Counted from the first letter of the stretch, positions 11,988 to 23,113 are shown. The stretch is DNA of 64,000 bases from Ottelia alismoides (GCA_037367405.1 JAZKJV010008882.1:2170001-2234000); one strand, 5' to 3'. The notes: generated by a model not told the origin, from the letters alone. Program-made: numbers and translations.

Positions 11988-12240
11988 ATATAGGCTACTC
12001 CCTGGGAGTAGCCAATTGGCTACTCCCACCCCTATTTTTTCTCTATTTTTTATTTTTGTTGGAAATAAAAAATATGAATATTCATCACTATATTCCCCTA
12101 ACATGTCATTCCAATTTTGTCAGAAACAGAGGCTCATATGCCCTCCATCTGAAGGGGGTCAATTTCAGCAATTATGATACCGTTAAAATTTGACAGTCTT
12201 GATGGAGGGGATACAAGTCTCAAATTAATTTGAATTTTGA
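11988..12240. repeat. Third MITE-like copy with tight hairpin
   Basis: Abuts the second MITE. It begins with a near-perfect hairpin, GGCTACTCCC-T-GGGAGTAGCC (11993-12013), followed by a third GGCTACTCCC. It then shares ATATTCATC...CAATTTTGTCAGAAACAGAGGC with the arms of the first MITE and the TTTCAGCAATT...GTCTTGATGGA block with the second. It looks like one arm of a related element, or a hybrid. Confidence 0.5.
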
Positions 12241-13589
12241 ATGACACCATAATGACGTATTGTGATCTAATATTTTTATAAAAATTTTTCACTATATGTA
12301 TTGTATTAATATTTATTGTTATATGTATGAAATAAGAAATTGTAAAATAGATTGGAAAGATGCCTAAATTGAGGGTGTCTCACCACATCTATGGTGAGAT
12401 CCCACCTCATTTGAAGTTTCTCCTATATATATGTATATGTATGTATGTATAATCTTATTAGTTAAAGACTAAATATCAAATATAAAAAAAGTAAAAATAT
12501 TAGTCTTGAAATCTAATAGGAAAGATCGAATGTTGATTATTATTATAAATCCTCATCCACACATTTTTCATGTTCTCACATTCATTACATAGCCTTTTCC
12601 ATGCTCCCTTTCATTATCTACCAAAGACCCTAAATACCAACGATAGATTATGGCGGCCTTTATCCTAGCATGTGAAAACAATGATTTTGCTACATAGTGT
12701 ACCTCCTTAGCATTTGTCGTGATTTGAAATTTATCAAGATATATCTCCTTTGCTTCTTTGTTGTTTTTATTCCTGACATGGAAATCCATGAGGATTATCA
12801 TTTTCAAGGTGACATTTATCATCACATGAGTAATATACAAGTTCATATCACCACAATGTAAGTTGTTCCATTGTATATCAAAAATTCATATATTTCATTT
12901 TCATGGCTCAGTTTTTGATAATGAAGATCTTCACTCATAATGAAGAGGTGTTATATTACCACATTATTTTTTACTATTCTCATTATTTCAAATAATAATA
13001 TTAATTTGTATCAACTTTCTATATAAGTCTGATCTTGTCTTGCTTTTAACATGCAATGATAATTTTAATGTGTTCAGCTTTTTCATCAATGATATTATAT
13101 CTCTTTGATAGGCTCATATAATTATATTGTATTTACACATTTCTTCATCATTTAAAAGAGAGTATATTTAGATTGTAAAAGATATAATGCAGTGGTTTGG
13201 TATTTTCCTCAATACACATTTCTTCATCATTATAAAAATTATGCACTTTTATCCACTATGTTGTATTGGTTTGGTATTTTCCTTGATTTTATAGTTTTTC
13301 AACTTAACTTAGTAATGTACTCTGAAAATTAGATTTATATAATAAAATATTTATATTATATTATTCTTCATATAATACTATTTATATAAGATTTAACACA
13401 TCAATTAACATTTCAAATTTGAAATAAAATGAATCGAATTTGAATATTCAAAACTTCAAATGAATTGAATCTGAATTTAAATACGTAAATTCGTTTGAAA
13501 TTCGATTCGAGTTCGAATTCGAAACTTTTATAATGAATTGAATTAGAATCCTCATGTATTCGAATGTATTAGATTCGATTAGCACCCTA

Positions 13590-13597
13590 GGAACACT
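13590..13597. repeat. hAT target-site duplication, right copy
   Basis: GGAACACT, identical to 10234-10241; the D sequence resumes directly after it. Confidence 0.9.
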
Positions 13598-13933
13598 ACT
13601 ACCCCATTCATCAGTTACATTATCTCTGACCACACATGTGGTCACACTCTTCTTGATGGCAGTGCTTCAATTAGCATAATACCCTTCTCATTAGTACAAT
13701 CTCTTCACTTAGGGCCTCTAAAGAAGACCATGATGATCGTACAATTTGCTAGTGGATCAATAAAGAGGTCGAAGGGTATTCTAGAGAACACCGTTGTATG
13801 GATTCAGGGCATGAGCTACAGTATTGATTTTGTTGTATTGCCTATGGAGACCTCCACAGGGGAGCACTCTACAATCATCCAGGGACGACCATTTCTCGCC
13901 TTTGTGAGGGTCGTTATTAACTATGGATCATGA
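13598..13933 (+). pseudogene. Element D retropepsin remnant
   Basis: An open frame from about 13640 to 13933 contains, in order, a degenerate active-site region (HTLLDGSASISIIP), VQFASGSIKRSKGIL, IDFVVLPME and IIQGRPFLAFVRV. These line up one to one with the retropepsin domains of B (36769-37212) and C (50845-51351), which carry LLDSGS/LLDRGS, LQFADRS(V/I)KRP, VDFVVLDMEIP and ILG(R/H)PFLA. In D the catalytic D-S/T-G is altered to D-G-S, so this copy should be inactive. It was directly downstream of the gag remnant before the hAT insertion. Confidence 0.75.
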
Positions 13934-13966
13934 GAGATTCACTTCCGTCCAGTTGACGAGAGCGAG

Positions 13967-14736
13967 GTGATCATCACTACACCCACTGCTGATCGGAGAC
14001 CTGCATTTGATGTAACTTCACCAATCTTGGCTGACCCAGAGGACTGTGACCTTGACGAGACTATCAGAGATTTTGTTGTATGTTGGATTCGATTGAGACC
14101 CGGGAATTCCTCTCCAAGGAGGAAAACTCGAAAAGCACAGACCTCGGAGTTCCTTCTTCTGGTATTTGGCGATATGTTGATGACATCCACGGGATTTACA
14201 CGATTGAGACCTATGGGTGGAGGGCAGAAATTGATGAGACTAAGGTCGAATTTGATCTTGTTGCTTTCATCCAAGACTTCAGGCCTTTTGATGAGAATGA
14301 TTATCCGGTTGAGACTGTCGAGGACAAACATGATTCATTTACTTCCATTGATGAGTTTATTCCTTCTGGTTTTGACCTAGGAGAGACCTTGCAGGACGGC
14401 CTTGACTTTACTTTTTCCGATGATGAGTTCGTCCCTTTTCACTTTGACATCTACGAGACACCTAAGGCCAGACCTAACCACTCTACTTCCACTGACCCGT
14501 CTCTGCCTTCACACCCTAGGGCTACTGAGGATCTTTACCTTGTCGGCCCTGATCGGTTTGTGTCATCTGAGGACCCCAATGTTGACCTACACCTTGCCAG
14601 ATCTATTCCTCAGTGTTCCCGTAAGAAGGTTCGCTTCTACCTTCTTGATCATATGTACATCCATTTCTTTTATATTCGCATTCATTTACCTCTATCCATC
14701 TCCCATTTTGCTCATCCACTCCACTCTCATGTGTTC
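13967..14736 (+). pseudogene. Element D acidic C-terminal region
   Basis: The longest frame (14080-14745) encodes an acidic, aromatic-rich stretch with repeated patterns such as FDLGETLQDGLDFTFSDDEF and FHFDIYETPK, and no known domain. In composition and place it matches the acidic tail of element A's protein (27100-28132) and, more weakly, the acidic linker after the retropepsin in B and C. An overlapping frame from 13967 continues the retropepsin side, so a frameshift near 14080 is likely. The reading frame fades after RKKVRFYLLDH (about 14650). Confidence 0.5.
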
Positions 14737-15335
14737 CTTGCTTAGGACGAACTTTGTCCTAAGTATAAGGAGGTGGACGAGCCGGGTATTCATTTTTCAT
14801 TCTGTTTCATCACTTTTGTTGTTTCCTATACTTAGGGATCTTTTACCCTAAGTATAGGGGGAGTGGTATGTACATTCTCTTTGATCTATTCTTTCATCTT
14901 CATCTCTCTTCACTTCTTTTTTTCTTTTCCTTTTCCTTTTTCTTTTTCTACCGAAAAGGTACTTCCCTTTTTTGTCGGTCTTCTATACTTGAGACGTACT
15001 TTGTCCTAAGTATGGGGGGGTGTGCACCCTGAGTTCTTTCATTCTTTGATCCTCTCCATTGTCTCCTCTTCTTTTCTATACACAGGGATATCTTACCCTA
15101 AGTGTTGGGAGAGACAATCTGAGTACGATATGTTCATTCCCACCCTTGACCCTCTGTGCTTTGTGTACAATATGTTATTTGGATTATTTTATCCTAAGTA
15201 TAAGGGGGATGGTCAACTTCTCATTTAATCATCCATTTCTTATTCTTTAAACTTTTCTATACTCAGTACGAGTTATGTCTTCTCTTTTTCTCTCTGATAT
15301 ATGAGTACATATCGCAAGCAAAGTATAGGGGGGGG
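14737..15335 (+). repeat. Hairpin/PPT-like array, element D
   Basis: Five palindromic units (about 14737-14771, 14825-14865, 14982-15020, 15076-15111, 15170-15207) have the form CTATACTTAGG-N8-10-CCTAAGTATAGGGGG, plus a longer degenerate unit at 15255-15335. Each right arm resembles the PPT before the 3' LTR (AAGTATAGGGGGG at 61832-61844). They are separated by pyrimidine-rich spacers. Elements A, B and C each carry four related units at the same relative place. Confidence 0.75.
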
Positions 15336-15538
15336 TTGAATATACTACGTATATACTTTAGCCATAACTCATACTTTCGTATTTTTGATAATAATTTTGG
15401 GTAAAAATACTATTAAATTCATTCAATTCACTTAATAAAAAGATGCATATTATTCCTCAATTTTTTTGTATTTACTGATTAATAAATTAGGTAAAAATAT
15501 TTTTTCAGAATGTTTGAAAAATAGTTTGAAAATATTTT
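15267..15538 (+). repeat. Long direct duplication flanking element C, left copy
   Basis: Roughly 95 percent identical by eye to 59811-60084, immediately beyond the other end of element C. Both copies belong to D's 3' noncoding region and are much closer to each other than to the matching region of C itself (about 46900-46800, minus). Confidence 0.8.
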
Positions 15539-15553
15539 CCCCTATACTTTACC
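15539..15553 (-). other. PPT of element C, at the truncated end
   Basis: Minus strand GGTAAAGTATAGGGG, matching the PPTs of A (30141-30154) and D (61830-61844). In those copies the 3' LTR starts 0-2 bases later; here D sequence begins instead. Confidence 0.8.
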
Positions 15554-15743
15554 TTTACTAGTCCCTAGAAAACACTTATGCAATAAGTGCAGAAAGAAAA
15601 AGGAAGAAAAGAAAAAGGAGAATGTGGATTTAGTTTAATTATCAAACTTGCCTTCACAAAATCAAAGTTTGGAGCTTAAGTTTGACCTTTGGAATTTTAG
15701 TGCGGGTGGAACCTTAGTTAGAACCGGATTTGAAATCCAACAG
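15554..15743 (-). other. Element C 3' noncoding region, part left of B
   Basis: Aligns with the region just before the 3' LTR in A, B and D (shared GTGTT..CTAGGGACTAGTAAAGG and CAAAGGTC blocks, minus strand). It joins 45183 onward when B is removed. Confidence 0.75.
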
Positions 15744-15748
15744 TCCAT
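15744..15748. repeat. TSD of element B, left copy (TCCAT)
   Basis: TCCAT, repeated exactly at 45178-45182. Confidence 0.92.
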
Positions 15749-18700
15749 TGACGACAAGCCTGATCACTCGGGTATAAGGTACTAGAAATAGGTCGTCACG
15801 ACCCAAGCGATCAGACCGTGTCAATCAAGAAAAATGAACCACTCAAGACAGATAAAATCGATCAAAACACGAATAGCGGTCCTGCTATTGGATTAACCTG
15901 GTATAGCACCCAGGGTCGAACTCAAGGAGCACGGGTTGGCCTCTCGGCCTACGAAGTAGTCTAAAAGAGAAAATCTTTTTAGTGGTTTTTAATTTGTTTT
16001 ATATTTTTCTTTGGATTTTTAATGTGTAAAAAGAATAAGAAAAGTGAAGAAATACACACTTCAACAATTTATTCAAAGCATCAAAGACAACCAAAAATTG
16101 GAATAAAAATATTTTTTTGTGTTTTATATTTTGTAGTGTTTTTGGAGAATTTTTGAGGATTTTCTGATGTTTATTTTATTTTCTAAAAATCAAAAAGTGA
16201 AGCAAATAGTGGGTACTGTCCAACCGAGCCAAAAAGCCCTAGATAAAATATCTAAGGGCCTTAAAATGGCCTGGAGGTAATTTTCCTGTAAGGTAGGTAA
16301 GACAAGGAAAATTTAGATACCAATTTTATTATTTTTGGGTTTTTAATTTATTTATGAGAATTTTTATGGGTTTTTGAGTGTTTTTAAGTTTTTAGTGTTT
16401 TCCAGTGGTGAAAAATAGCCAAAACTGGCTAGAAAATCAAACTTAGCAAGCTAAACAGTAGACAATTTTTATAGAATTTTTAAGTGAGTTTTTATATTTT
16501 TTGTGATTTTTCAAACTAGACAGTGACAAAAATAGAGGTTTTTGAATTTTTAAAAATACCAAACAAAATAAAAAATGTCCTCAAAAATCCTAAAAAATCC
16601 TACACCATGGCAGGAGCCATGTGTCAAATTTTCGTGGGATTTGGAGGTGTTTTGATATTTTATTCAAAAATAAAGATAGGGCACTGTGCACAGGGACCAA
16701 AGTGCAAATACCCAAAGTTCTGGGGGTCCTGGTGCAAAATACCCAGCAAAACACGCGCCACGCGCGTGCCTGAGGCACTTAGGGACCTAAATGTAAGAAA
16801 AATAAATCCCGAGGACTTATTGGTAACAGGTACCAAAAGTCCAGGGGGCTTATATGCAAATAACCCAAAAAATATCGCACATGCTCAAATAAACCACGTA
16901 CAGGGGTATAAATGCAAATATCTAAAAACTTTCATTCATTTAATAACATCCAGAACTGCAAGGGTCTCTACTGCAAATAACCCAAACAAATCACGTGTCG
17001 ATGCACGTGTCCACAACTGGTAGGGGTATAAATGCAAATAAACTAAAGCTCAGGGTCCACTATGCAAATAAACCTAAAACTAAACAACTGACTTTAATAT
17101 TTACAGGACTAAAACGAAATAAAATAAAGACAGGGGCCTAAGGGTAAATTACCCTTTATTAAGCGGGGGTGCTGGATGCGCGCCACGTGGAGATCTGACG
17201 GCTGCGGATGGTGGGCGCTCCGGATCGTCTCTCCTCGGATCGAGCGGTGCTGGTGGCTCCAAGGATGGACGGCCAGGATCAAAACTAGAGCGAGGGTGAG
17301 GCGATCGACGGCAACTGGAGGTCCTGGATGAACGGGTGGCCGGCGAACTTCGCCGGCCTCGTGGACGCGCTCCCGGCCTCCTCTGCTGCGCCTAAGGATC
17401 GGAGAAACTCCGGCGTGTCTGTGCGCAGCTACTGATGCCCTCCGATGGTCCAGCCGAGCTCGGGTGAGCTCCGGCGAGGGTGGCGGAGGTGAGGCTCCTG
17501 GTCTGAACGACAAAAGGCCTCAGATGGCCTGTATTGGACCTGCAAAGCAACCCAGAAGACTCGCAGGTCGAGGGCAAAGTGCCTCGACCCGGTTAGGCGA
17601 GGTGGGGGTGGCTGGTGCGTCGGGACGACGAGCTCCGGCGAAGGTGGTGGATGGAGGAGCTCAGTTCCCAGCTCCTGTGCAAGCTGGGTTGAGTGAGTGG
17701 GTGGAGAAGGTGCGTCGGACGAAGGCGAACGTGATGGTCGATTCCGATGATCGAGATAGGTGGCGGGATGGTCGGAATCAAAGAATACGACGGCGGCGCG
17801 AATTGGGCGAAAATAGAAATTAAAGGAAACGGCGGAGCTACAGGGGTACCTGGGTGAACGGAGAGATTGGGAAGGAGCTGGGGATGCTCCTGGTCATCGC
17901 CTCGAGGATCGTCTCGGTCCGAGGCTCGAAGCTCACGCTGGTGGCGGAGCTGCGGCGGCTACGTCTCCGGATCGATGGAATACTCCTCCTCTCCTCGTTG
18001 CAACAGGCTCAGGCGCGAGCTGTCACCTCACACACTCTCTGGAGCTCACAGGAGAAGAAGGCGAATGGCCAAAGATCATGAAAATGGGTGGCGGAGCTCG
18101 CTTAGGTACGCTGGAGGGGTCCGGCTAAGACTGGCTCGGGTAGGTCGATGAGGAGCGCGGATCCCAAGGTGTGTGCTCGGCGAGGATGTCGGATTGGGGA
18201 GGATCAAAACGGAGCCGGGGTTTAGTGGAATAGGGATCGGGTTGAGCGGGTAAAAATCTGAGAAGTCGGGTCCAGCGCTCAGACCCGCGGAAGGTGGTCC
18301 TGGGGGGGGGGGGGGTAGTTGACCGGGCGGTCAACATCCCCAGGACCCAATGGGATTCGGCCACGTGGCTGGATCTTGAAGTGACAAATAAGGGTAGCTA
18401 GGGGCCGAATTTGCAAAAACTCCAAATGCAAAATATTTTTATTTTATTTTTTTCTATTTTTTAGTGATTTTTAATTAATTTTTGGGAATAAAAATAAGGT
18501 ATATACATAGTATGTACTATATAGGTATATGTACACAATTAAGGTTTTTGATTTTTTTTATTTTTAATTATTATTTTTATGCAATTTTATTCCTATTTTA
18601 TATTTTTTTTATTTATATTATAAAATAAGGAATAAAAGGGTGTTTTTATTTTATTTTTCTTATTTATATACATAGGTAAAATAAATATATATGTATATCT

Positions 18701-19298
18701 ATATACATGGTATATGTACAATGTATTTTTGTATTTTTAATTTTGCTCTTTTTATTTTGTTTTTGTTCTAATTCTTTTTATTTTATTTATTTACAATATA
18801 TAATATAGAATATTTACAAAAAGTTTGGAAAATAATTTTATTTATTTACAAGGTTAAATAAATATATAGATGTGGTTTATGTACATGATGAAAGGGGTAT
18901 TTTAATTCTTTTTGATTTTTAACTTTTTCTTTTGGTTTTTATATTTTATAAATATATACAGGTATTTACAAGCATATTTTTGGTGAGGAAAATATCTTTA
19001 TTTTATTTACATAAATATTTACACATGAGCCCCTATCTCCCTCTACTTTGGCTTTTATGCGGTCAGGCCCATGCTGAGCCCTCCCTTGGGTTAGGTTGCT
19101 CAATATTTGTTCTAAATATTTCCCTCTTTTTCTTTTTAATCTTTGTTCTTTTATTTTTGCACAAAAACATGCTAATTATAGGTTTTTACACAACGCATGC
19201 TTTTAGTAATTATTTGTATTTACACATATCTACATGTATTTGCAAAGGTTTTTGTAGCTAAAATATAAGAATAAAGAGTGATGAATGAGTATTCATCA
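15749..19298 (-). mobile_element. Element B 3' LTR
   Basis: Minus strand begins TGATGAATACTCATTCATCAC and ends GGCTTGTCGTCA; 3550 bp. Only scattered differences from the 5' copy are seen, mostly small indels (for example about 30 bp around 17162-17180 and 17270 absent from the 5' copy). The element's GC-rich promoter/leader is at about 17150-18370 and contains a 14-base G run at 18302-18315. Frames inside it are not supported as genes. Confidence 0.92.
18318..18335. promoter_or_regulatory. W-box palindrome in B 3' LTR
   Basis: GTTGACCGGGCGGTCAAC: the same 8-bp arms as in the solo LTR around a two-base centre. The copy in the 5' LTR is at 44197-44214. Confidence 0.5.
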
Positions 19299-19315
19299 CC
19301 CCCCTATACTTAACT
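19299..19315 (-). other. PPT of element B
   Basis: Minus strand GCAAAGTTAAGTATAGGGGGG abuts the 3' LTR; this is where plus-strand DNA synthesis would be primed. Confidence 0.8.
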
Positions 19316-20885
19316 TTGCTAGTCCCTTAGCAAACACTTATTTGAAAAAGAAGTGAAAAAGAAAGAAAGAAAAAGAAAAAGAGGGGAATGTACATGGATC
19401 AATGTTGAATATTAAACTTTCCTTCATTAAATTGAATTATGGAGCTTGATCAGATCTTTGGATTATTAATGTGTCGGAACCTTGTTGAGACTTAAGCTTA
19501 AAACCCAACAGCCTCTAAGTTCCACCAATCTATGGGCAAGACTCCTCAATAAACCAGATCAGAACAAGTCTACATACACAAACTCTAATGACCATGAATC
19601 TTTCCATGCAGTGTAAGTGATATGTAGCTCCCCACCTCAGAAGTAACAAAGAAACAACCTCCCTCAACCTGGTAACTCTAATGCCTCGGTCTAGCAACTC
19701 TTTCCTCGAGAAGCGGGGTATTCCCTTCTAAGTTCAAGTGCAACCGGCTCAAGAAGAGGGGGAAGAAGTATAGACTTTTGGAAGCTCAGCCAGTGTAGCT
19801 AAGTCTCCCGCTGCAAGCTTCATGAGATGTAACATGGATACCATAAGCTTTTGCTTTATTTGACTATATACACTCCGGTGGGGTTATTAAATTTTCAATC
19901 CGACCCACCACTTTTTTGGAGTTCTTTTTGCATTTTGCAATTTTTTTCTTTTTCAAGTGCTTCTATACAACATATCTACATGGTGCAGCATATAAGAAAT
20001 TTTCCTCTTGAGCCAGTAGACTATCTCTCTTTTGAAGCTTTATTGCAACCCACGGCTTCTGTCTTTAGCCTTCATCACCACTAGACCAAGTTGAGACGCA
20101 CTTCCTTCACTAGAATAAGAAGAGAGGTTCCGCCTAGAAGTACTACCCTCATATACTACCCCAAGCCAAAGGAAACTGCCTCCTCATCACCTCATCCGTG
20201 GAGAGCCATGTGTAAAGTGCTGGTGCAAGTCAAGCCATTGTCTCTAAGAGTCATGCGTGTGTTGTTAAGTGCTCTACTTAGGCTCATCAAGATGACATAT
20301 ACTCATAGCCTAGTGGACTCAAAGAATTAAGTCCTTATGGACCTGAAAAGCCTTAACCCTAAGCCCTATAAGGTTCCTCTTAGAGTTAAGTGGATTAAGA
20401 TCTTATTCAAGCTCCATTTCTCAATTTAATTCCAGGATTAGTTTAAATGTCAACTCTCATCCAGGAAAAAATATATACATATATGTACACAAGATGCTTA
20501 TTTACACAAATTTTACAATCATGCAAAATTTTTGAAAAATGTTTTGAAATCATGGATGAATGATGCATGAGGTGCAAGTTTTGCAAAAAGATCTTTACAC
20601 ATATTTACACAAGATTTTTGCAAACTTTTGATTTTCAAAGCATTTGTGAAAAATTTTGTACTATATACATAATTTTGATACAAAAATATTTACACAAGCT
20701 TTACACAAAAGATTTTTGAAATCATTTTTACAAAAATACTTTGTACACTAGCTCTGTATGTGCATGATAAAAGAAGTTTATGTACATGAAAAATTTTTAA
20801 TTTTTGTAATTTTTAGCCATTTTATTTATTAACACACTCACACAAAGTACGAGTTATGGCTAAAGTATATATGAAATATATACAC
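19316..20885 (-). other. Element B conserved 3' noncoding region
   Basis: About 1.6 kb between the hairpin array and the PPT, with no coding on the element's strand. Blocks around 19960-20210 match A's 29200-29460 at roughly 95 percent by eye, including TTTCCTTTGGCTTGGGGTAG and GGCGGAACCTCTCTTCTT. An A-rich stretch beside AACTCCAAAAAAGTGG is kept in all four elements. Athila elements often carry an envelope-like frame here; none is seen. Short antisense frames (19851-20084, 20091-20330) exist. Confidence 0.75.
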
Positions 20886-21243
20886 ACCCCCCTATACTTA
20901 GCTCGAACGATGTCCTCAGAGTGATCAAGAGCGATGAAGAAGACATAACTCGTGCTTAGTAAAAGGGAAGTGAAAGGGAATGGCTAAGTACAGAAACGAA
21001 TAAATGAATAGAATGAGAGGGACTCGGTGGTTTCCCCCTATACTTAGGATTAACTAATCCTAAGTATAGCAAGCTGTACATGAAGGGAAATCCGAGTGAA
21101 GAAGATACAGAGTCTGCCCCCCTATACTTAGGGTAAAATATCCCTAAGTATAGGCAGCAAAACAGGAGCAAAAAGAATAAAAAGAATACCCGCAGGTCCT
21201 ACATCCCCCCTATACTTAGGGTAAAGTACACCCTAAGTATAGC
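20886..21243 (-). repeat. Hairpin/PPT-like array, element B
   Basis: Units at about 21205-21243, 21117-21155 and 21034-21069 are palindromes of CTATACTTAGG and CCTAAGTATAG around 8-10 bases. A fourth, longer and imperfect unit is at 20886-20962. On the element's strand several end in AAGTATAGGGGG, resembling the PPT. Confidence 0.8.
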
Positions 21244-21377
21244 ATAATCATAAGATGAGAAAAGGGATGTGGGACTAAAGAATAGAATGATATGGACAAC
21301 TGGATCTATACAAGGCGGAGGAACAGTGAAAATCAAGCGTGAGATGCAAAAGATGTGAGTCAAGCGACCACATCTCA

Positions 21378-21497
21378 CGCAAAATGAATAGGGGCAACAA
21401 TAACGTCCCGCGGCTCATGATCTAGAAATGGCTTGAGCCGCTGGCCGTTCACTCGAAAGGTACTCTCAGAAGACAACTCGGATATATCAATGCTACC
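21378..21497 (-). pseudogene. Element B integrase C-terminal tail, downstream of A
   Basis: On the minus strand this continues the frame broken by element A at 33514. It encodes [20 protein letters not shown] and about 20 more residues to a TGA at 21375-21377. It matches the tail of C's protein ([18 protein letters not shown]). Removal of A and one CTACC copy restores continuity of the match. Confidence 0.88.
21493..21497. repeat. TSD of element A, left copy (CTACC)
   Basis: CTACC, repeated exactly at 33514-33518. Confidence 0.93.
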
Positions 21498-22689
21498 TGA
21501 TGAATCCACGATTCATCGCCTTTATTCTTTTATTTTAGCTTCAATTTCTTAGTCAAACACCTGTAAATACCCATTAATTTCATAATTTTACCATTTTGCA
21601 TGCATTTATTAAAATTGCATTTTTAACACTTTTTGTACATAAATAAAAGAATAAAGAAGAAAAGAAAAAGAAAAGAAAAATAAAGGATGTAATTATGCAA
21701 TAAATACAGACTGACCCAAACCCCGAGAGAAGGTCAAGACTTGACCTGATCGACCAGGAATAAAGTAGGGGGAGATAGGGTCGTTTGTCAGAAAAATCAA
21801 AAATATATTGTAAATATTTTTCATGTATATTTATACAAAACTTACATTATTTTATCTGTACATAATGTGACCTCTAACTAATTATTTTCGTAAATAAAAA
21901 TTGTAAATAAAATTGTGTTGTAAATAATAAAAATATTTGTAAAATAAAATATTGTATATATTACAAATAATTACACCCAGAAAAAGCCACAAAATGATAA
22001 TTGAAACATCAATTCCGGCTCCACACAAGCTCAAATTGAACCAAACTCACTTCCATCATACTATAAATTAAATTATCTTTCAAATGGCTGTGGTTTCATT
22101 ATTTTTGGAGTTACGGTTAAAAAGTCGGTTTTCTGGGGTGTTTTGTACAGTTTTCCCATATACTTGTTGTATATTCATATTTATTTTTATAATGTATATA
22201 TTTGTAAATACTACTTTCATTAAAAATAAAAAAAATTAAAAAAAAACATAAAAATTTAAAAAATCTTTTATAAAAATATTTCCTTATTTGTACCTATGTA
22301 TATTGTATTATATGTGTATAATATATGTATACAATTAATTTCCCTAAATAAAAATTACCAAAAAAAATAATTATCTCACATTAATTAATTTAATTTATTA
22401 AATTACGAAAATCATATGTAATTATTTAATTTATTGGGTTTATTTGAATTCATTTGATTTGATAACTTACCTTTTATGTAAAGATTTGATTTTGTGCCTA
22501 AAATAGCCACCATTAAGGTGGTTAATTGATTTTTGGGAATTATTTAATTTATTTATTTTAATTAATTACGAAATTCGTTTTTTAATTAATTATTTATTTT
22601 ATTCATTCAATTATTTTATTTAATTAACCAATAAACACTTTCCTCATTTGTGAATATCTTCCATTTTTGATTTTCTTCTCTTTTTAATG

Positions 22690-22860
22690 GGCTCCTCCTC
22701 CCTCATTCACACTTGATCGATCTTTGGCGGAGAGGAGCCCGGTTTCCGAGAGTTTTCTTGTTGAAGAGGGTCCTAGCCTCCGATCCGGTCGGTGACAGCG
22801 ATCTGAGCTTCGTCGAGGCCATCATGGCGTGTCCGAACCCCAAGGTGAGATCCACTTTTA
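22690..22860 (+). other. Gene-like segment with start codon and splice-donor motif in A's LTR
   Basis: A GC-rich stretch ends in ATGGCGTGTCCGAACCCCAAG followed by GTGAGA (ATG at 22824, donor after 22844), which reads as a 5' UTR plus a first exon coding MACPNPK and a plant splice donor. The same segment is kept in the 3' LTR (about 31340-31510). It could be a captured gene end or LTR leader; I cannot name a source gene. Confidence 0.35.
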
Positions 22861-23113
22861 CTTGTCGTTTATCGTAGGTAGATCGTAGGTTTAAATTTTG
22901 CGTAGGTGTAGTGAGTAGTTTTTAGATTAAAAATCCCAAAATTTCATCACACTTTAATCCACATCCGACACCGATTTTTCGCCTCATTTTCGTGTCCCGC
23001 CAGTTCTTTTTCTATCTCACGCAACCACATACCTCCGACCACGCACGCTGGTCGGAGTCCACGGATCTATCTTCCATTTCGCGGATCCGAATCCATTCAC
23101 AAATCCCTTCTTG

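Larger units (their letters stand above)
10242..13589. mobile_element. hAT-type DNA transposon, non-autonomous or decayed (3.35 kb)
   Basis: It starts TAGGGATGCTAAT and ends ATTAGCACCCTA, giving imperfect terminal inverted repeats of about 12 bp, flanked by an exact 8-bp TSD. Both subterminal regions are rich in ATTCGAATTCG-type repeats in opposite orientation (10260-10430 and 13430-13570), typical of hAT subterminal repeats. No frame resembles a hAT transposase (no hATC dimerisation region or BED finger), so it is non-autonomous or heavily decayed. It carries at least two foldback elements inside. It interrupts the gag-pro region of element D. Confidence 0.85.

Noticed and set aside
12568..12846. 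92-codon minus-strand frame as hAT transposase
   Set aside because: No hAT motif is recognisable; too short and AT-rich. It might be a fragment but I cannot support it.
16523..17023. 166-codon frame in B's 3' LTR
   Set aside because: The 5' LTR copy (42518-42920) has the frame split, and the sequence is ordinary LTR sequence with termination near repeated AAATAACCC stretches.
18302..18315. Run of 14 G as a sequencing artefact
   Set aside because: The 5' LTR has the same 14-base run (44181-44194), so it is a real feature of the family copy.
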